IMG/VR virus record: IMGVR_UViG_3300035180_001610
Location: 1 to 50,107 of that record
Strand: one strand, 5' to 3'
Source of the DNA: a virus
DNA: 50,107 nt
Part shown: positions 47,835 to 50,107 of the stretch, piece by piece
Layout: each line of letters starts with the position of its first letter
Numbering within the stretch: the stretch's first letter is position 1
Notes under the pieces: model-generated
The model's input: only the letters and a program-made list of their open reading frames with translations
Told to the model about the DNA's origin: nothing
Databases searched by the model: none
Program-made: the position numbers and the translations under genes

Positions 47835-48623
47835 TTAATGTTGTGGATATTTTCCTTTTTGAGGTAAAGTATATTTGTAGAAATATTGTCTAATATTTAT
47901 ACCTTTTGTATTTTCAAAATCTAAAAACTCGGTAATGTCTTCAGCTCCTAAATTTTTTAATTGACTCATTAACTTTGGGATTTGTGATTTAGCCCTACTA
48001 TCGGAACCTTTACCCGCAGAGCCTCTAGTTGCTAACCCTACATAAGCCTTTCCATCCTTACTTGGCCCTATTTTAGCGTCCCATTTAACAGTATAATTAG
48101 ATGAATCAACGTTAATCTTTAATTCATAAACATCAGGATTTATACCTTTTTTATAAAGTTCTTTTAATTTATCTTCAATTTTAGATAAAATTTTAGCGCC
48201 TTCACCATCAACTTTTCTTGTTTGAAAACTATGAAGAGCGTCTGCCTTGTTTTTAACCTTATCCGGTACTTTCCAAGTGTCAGACATTGTCACAACATTT
48301 CCTGAACTATTATTGATATTTTCTGTTGATTTTGTTTTTACAGTTTTGTTACAACCTAACCAATTTTTTATCTCACCATTTTTTAATTTTTCTAACTCAC
48401 CTGTTGTTTCAGGTCCAACAATACCGTCAATTTTTATGTTAGTAAATGTTTGAAATTCTTTGACACATTTTTCTGTGGGTTCATTAAACGAGCCGGTTTT
48501 TTCTAATTTTAAAGTTCCTTGAATATCTTCTATTTTGTCATCGATATCCCCAAGTTTAAAATTACTTTCAGTAATCAATCCCATCATTGACTGTATTCTT
48601 GATATTTGTTCTTGTAGGTTCAT
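47835..48623 (-). CDS. Virion-type protein with peptidoglycan-binding domain
   Basis: The 262-residue protein begins MNLQEQISRIQSMMGLITE-S, a leader ending ITE like others in this window. Residues 25-95 form a peptidoglycan-binding repeat (IEDIQGTLKLEKTGSFN, CVKEFQTFTNIKIDGIVGPE). The C-terminal 130 residues (KILSKIEDKLKELYKKGINP, YTVKWDAKIGPSKDGKAYVG) are an unknown domain. A late octamer lies seven bases upstream. It may be packaged or carried on the virion and bind the cell wall during entry. Confidence 0.6.
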   Translation of the reverse strand: MNLQEQISRIQSMMGLITESNFKLGDIDDKIEDIQGTLKLEKTGSFNEPTEKCVKEFQTFTNIKIDGIVGPETTGELEKLKNGEIKNWLGCNKTVKTKSTENINNSSGNVVTMSDTWKVPDKVKNKADALHSFQTRKVDGEGAKILSKIEDKLKELYKKGINPDVYELKINVDSSNYTVKWDAKIGPSKDGKAYVGLATRGSAGKGSDSRAKSQIPKLMSQLKNLGAEDITEFLDFENTKGINIRQYFYKYTLPQKGKYPQH

Positions 48624-48629
48624 TATTAT

Positions 48630-48637
48630 AATAAATA
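48630..48637 (-). promoter_or_regulatory. Putative late promoter octamer TATTTATT (minus strand)
   Basis: The octamer lies six bases upstream of the ATG at 48623 on the minus strand and just after the end of the archaemetzincin gene. Confidence 0.45.
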
Positions 48638-48647
48638 TAACAAATTA

Positions 48648-49214
48648 TTACTTTTTAATTTTACTTTCACATTTTGAACAAAGTTCGTCACCATTTCCTT
48701 TAGTTAATGCACAATTGTCGGTAGTACAATGGTCAAGACCTGATAGGTGAGCGTATTCGTGTATTAAAGTTCTTTTTAAAGTTTTGGTACTAACTATGGC
48801 CGTAGTACCGTTAAATATTGAGCAACCTCTAATAGATGGGTATTTTTTATTTAATGTTAATTTTTCATTAGTGATGTAAAAAACTTTTTTATCTGAAATT
48901 TTCAAGTGGTCAATAGTTTTTTCACATTTAAGTCCATTTGAGTTGTAAAACTCATCATTTAAATCAATAGACCCGTCTATAGTACACTGTATATTGTAAT
49001 ACCCCTCAAGAATGTTTTCAGCTTTTACTAAATCAGATTGATTAAAATCTCCTAAACCTTTAATGTAAACCACATCGTCTACGTCATTAAAAATACCAAT
49101 ACTTATTTTGGGAAAATCCCAATTGTGGTTTTCTAAATATTTACAACCTTGTTTAGTTGCCTCAATTATTATGGCTCCCCATAAAACGTATAATAAAAAT
49201 GTGTAAATCTTCAT
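48648..49214 (-). CDS. Archaemetzincin-like metalloprotease, membrane-anchored or secreted
   Basis: The 188-residue protein has an N-terminal hydrophobic segment (FLLYVLWGAIIIEA). Residues 152-168 read HEYAHLSGLDHCTTDNC and are followed by a CSKC pair near residue 179. This is the archaemetzincin signature HExxHxxGxxxC-x4-C plus CxxC, with a shortened spacer and Leu for the usual Met. These enzymes are zinc aminopeptidases. An early -7 element (TATATTTG) ends four bases before the ATG. A phage copy could process host envelope or periplasmic proteins. Confidence 0.8.
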   Translation of the reverse strand: MKIYTFLLYVLWGAIIIEATKQGCKYLENHNWDFPKISIGIFNDVDDVVYIKGLGDFNQSDLVKAENILEGYYNIQCTIDGSIDLNDEFYNSNGLKCEKTIDHLKISDKKVFYITNEKLTLNKKYPSIRGCSIFNGTTAIVSTKTLKRTLIHEYAHLSGLDHCTTDNCALTKGNGDELCSKCESKIKK

Positions 49215-49218
49215 ACTA

Positions 49219-49226
49219 CAAATATA
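49219..49226 (-). promoter_or_regulatory. Bacteroidota-type -7 element TATATTTG (minus strand)
   Basis: The element lies four bases upstream of the archaemetzincin ATG. The -33 box is a weak match (TTTA-like). Confidence 0.45.
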
Positions 49227-49229
49227 TAA

Positions 49230-49724
49230 TTAATTAATTTTAAATGCACTTTTTAGAGGTCTTTTTATTTTTATAGAATCCTCATAGTTACCAATCACAA
49301 CACCATCTTTAATTGTAAAGGCGTGACCAGTAACCAACATAAAGAATGTCCCAACAGGGTTTTGTTTTGTAAACGTGCCTACAGTCATTTTACGGTTAAC
49401 TTTTACTCCTTTTACCTTAACCTCATAGTCCAAAGTTTGTACTCCAAAATTGTTAATTTTACCAACACACTTAACTTTTTTGTAGTTTATTTGTGTTCTA
49501 TTTTTTGCAAGTTCTTGCATTTTAAATGATGTACCATATGTTCCTTGTCGGTCTTTACGTCCAAATTTTTCTTTAACATATTTATGAGCGGTATCATAAG
49601 GTATCTCAAAACAAGATGCAAACGCTCTAACAACACAATCTCTATTTTCTTGTTTTGCGATTACAGAATCATCGTAATTTTTAATTGCCTTTGATGTAGA
49701 TTCATATGGTAATATGTTTTTCAT
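49230..49724 (-). CDS. Papain-like cysteine peptidase fold protein
   Basis: The 164-residue protein has ENRDCVVRAFASCFEIPYD near residue 27 with a candidate nucleophile Cys30, and FMLVTGHAFTIKDGVVIGNY near residue 128 with a candidate His134 and a following Asn. This Cys/His arrangement is typical of small papain-like proteins found in phages. No signal peptide is seen, so it would act in the cytoplasm. The promoter is nearly leaderless, pointing to early expression. Confidence 0.65.
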   Translation of the reverse strand: MKNILPYESTSKAIKNYDDSVIAKQENRDCVVRAFASCFEIPYDTAHKYVKEKFGRKDRQGTYGTSFKMQELAKNRTQINYKKVKCVGKINNFGVQTLDYEVKVKGVKVNRKMTVGTFTKQNPVGTFFMLVTGHAFTIKDGVVIGNYEDSIKIKRPLKSAFKIN

Positions 49725-49728
49725 ACCA

Positions 49729-49759
49729 CAAAGATACTATAATAAGTTGACTTTGCAAT
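49729..49759 (-). promoter_or_regulatory. Bacteroidota sigma-A promoter for the papain-like gene
   Basis: On the minus strand ATTG (49756-49759), a 19-base spacer and TATCTTTG (49729-49736) match the consensus with one change. Four bases separate the -7 element from the ATG at 49724. Confidence 0.65.
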
Positions 49760-49825
49760 AAATTTTTTTTATATTTTTTTTTTATTTATTAAAAAAACTA
49801 AACTTATAAAAACAAATAATTAAAA

Positions 49826-50107
49826 ATGGAAGATTATATAACCCCCTCAGAACAAGAAGGTCAAGAACAAAGCAAACAAGACTTAATTAACGCATCGTTA
49901 ATTTTTGCAAGAGCTTTAGGTCTTATTTTTAAAAACGATGAAGGTATTGTTGTTGATATTAATGAAGACGTTAAATTAGGTGATGAGGTTAAAAAAGTTA
50001 TTGTATTTAAACAAAACAATCAAGTTCACATTTATAAGTGTGATGAAGATGTTCAAGAAGGTACTGCAGTTAATTTAGGACAACCTGAAGGTGAAGCTCC
50101 ATCTGAA
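49826..50107 (+). CDS. Unknown acidic protein, cut by the window edge
   Basis: The frame opens MEDYITPSEQEGQEQSKQDL and stays open for 94 codons to the end. It has a helix (LINASLIFARALGLIF) then beta-like parts (VKKVIVFKQNNQVHIYKC) and an acidic end (QEGTAVNLGQPEGEAPSE). No family is recognised. A TATTTATT-like octamer lies about 30 bases upstream. Glu/Gln/Pro-rich composition is like other virion genes here. Confidence 0.55.
   Translation, partial: MEDYITPSEQEGQEQSKQDLINASLIFARALGLIFKNDEGIVVDINEDVKLGDEVKKVIVFKQNNQVHIYKCDEDVQEGTAVNLGQPEGEAPSE

Noticed and set aside
1-50107. Insertion sequences, integrase or attachment sites
   Set aside because: No transposase, integrase or terminal repeats were found, which fits a lytic T4-like phage.

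Overview
This window is part of a large, very AT-rich, tailed-phage genome of the T4-like (contractile-tail) type that probably infects a Bacteroidota host, most likely Flavobacteriia-like. T4-type order is clear on the minus strand: terminase large subunit, portal, a core-type protein, prohead protease, acidic scaffold and major capsid protein (26185 down to 16375). The plus strand from 7067 to 14280 carries a gp55-like late sigma factor followed by baseplate and tail genes. The host assignment rests on promoter signatures (TTTG-N19/20-TAnnTTTG, the Bacteroidota sigma-A pattern) at about ten sites, the lack of Shine-Dalgarno sequences, a Bacteroidota-like bS21 homologue, signal peptides ending in FSQ or YSQ, and a DUF4494-like protein.

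Layout: 1-7067 holds glycan genes (glycosyltransferases, two truncated glycosyltransferase remnants, GDP-mannose 4,6-dehydratase and GDP-L-fucose synthase), a PhoH ATPase and a degenerate HAD-like protein. 7067-14280 holds the late sigma factor and baseplate/tail structural genes. 14353-16324 holds small accessory genes. 16375-33429 is the minus-strand head module plus acidic, repeat-rich virion-type proteins and a three-domain nucleotidyltransferase/M23/peptidoglycan-binding protein. A plus-strand ribosomal protein S21 gene is inserted at 21666. 33474-36298 is a proteostasis island: a UVR-motif protein diverging from a two-AAA+ Clp unfoldase, then a zinc ribbon. 36307-41102 has an M20-type peptidase, two paralogous virion-type proteins in inverted orientation, and a tmRNA between them. 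41398-43442 is a lysis-like region (PspC-like protein, M15-type peptidoglycan peptidase, holin). 43441-49724 is mostly minus-strand early-type genes: six tRNAs including an initiator-type tRNA, a CAP-domain secreted protein, an archaemetzincin and a papain-like protein.

How it works together: two promoter classes can be read from the sequence. Early/accessory genes and RNA genes carry host-type sigma-A promoters, often placed 4-6 bases from the ATG so that transcripts would be leaderless or nearly so. Structural and virion-type genes carry an AT-rich octamer TATTTATW just upstream of the start; the late sigma factor is its likely reader. Many virion-type proteins begin with a short amphipathic peptide ending in (L/I)xE, the T4 gp21-type cleavage signal, suggesting a set of capsid-targeted cargo proteins.

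The most striking theme is takeover of host translation and protein quality control: phage bS21, tmRNA with a non-canonical tag, initiator tRNA and five elongator tRNAs, a Clp unfoldase that keeps a ClpP-docking loop but lacks the N-domain, and several peptidases. All functional calls come from reading the sequence by eye; no database search was run.
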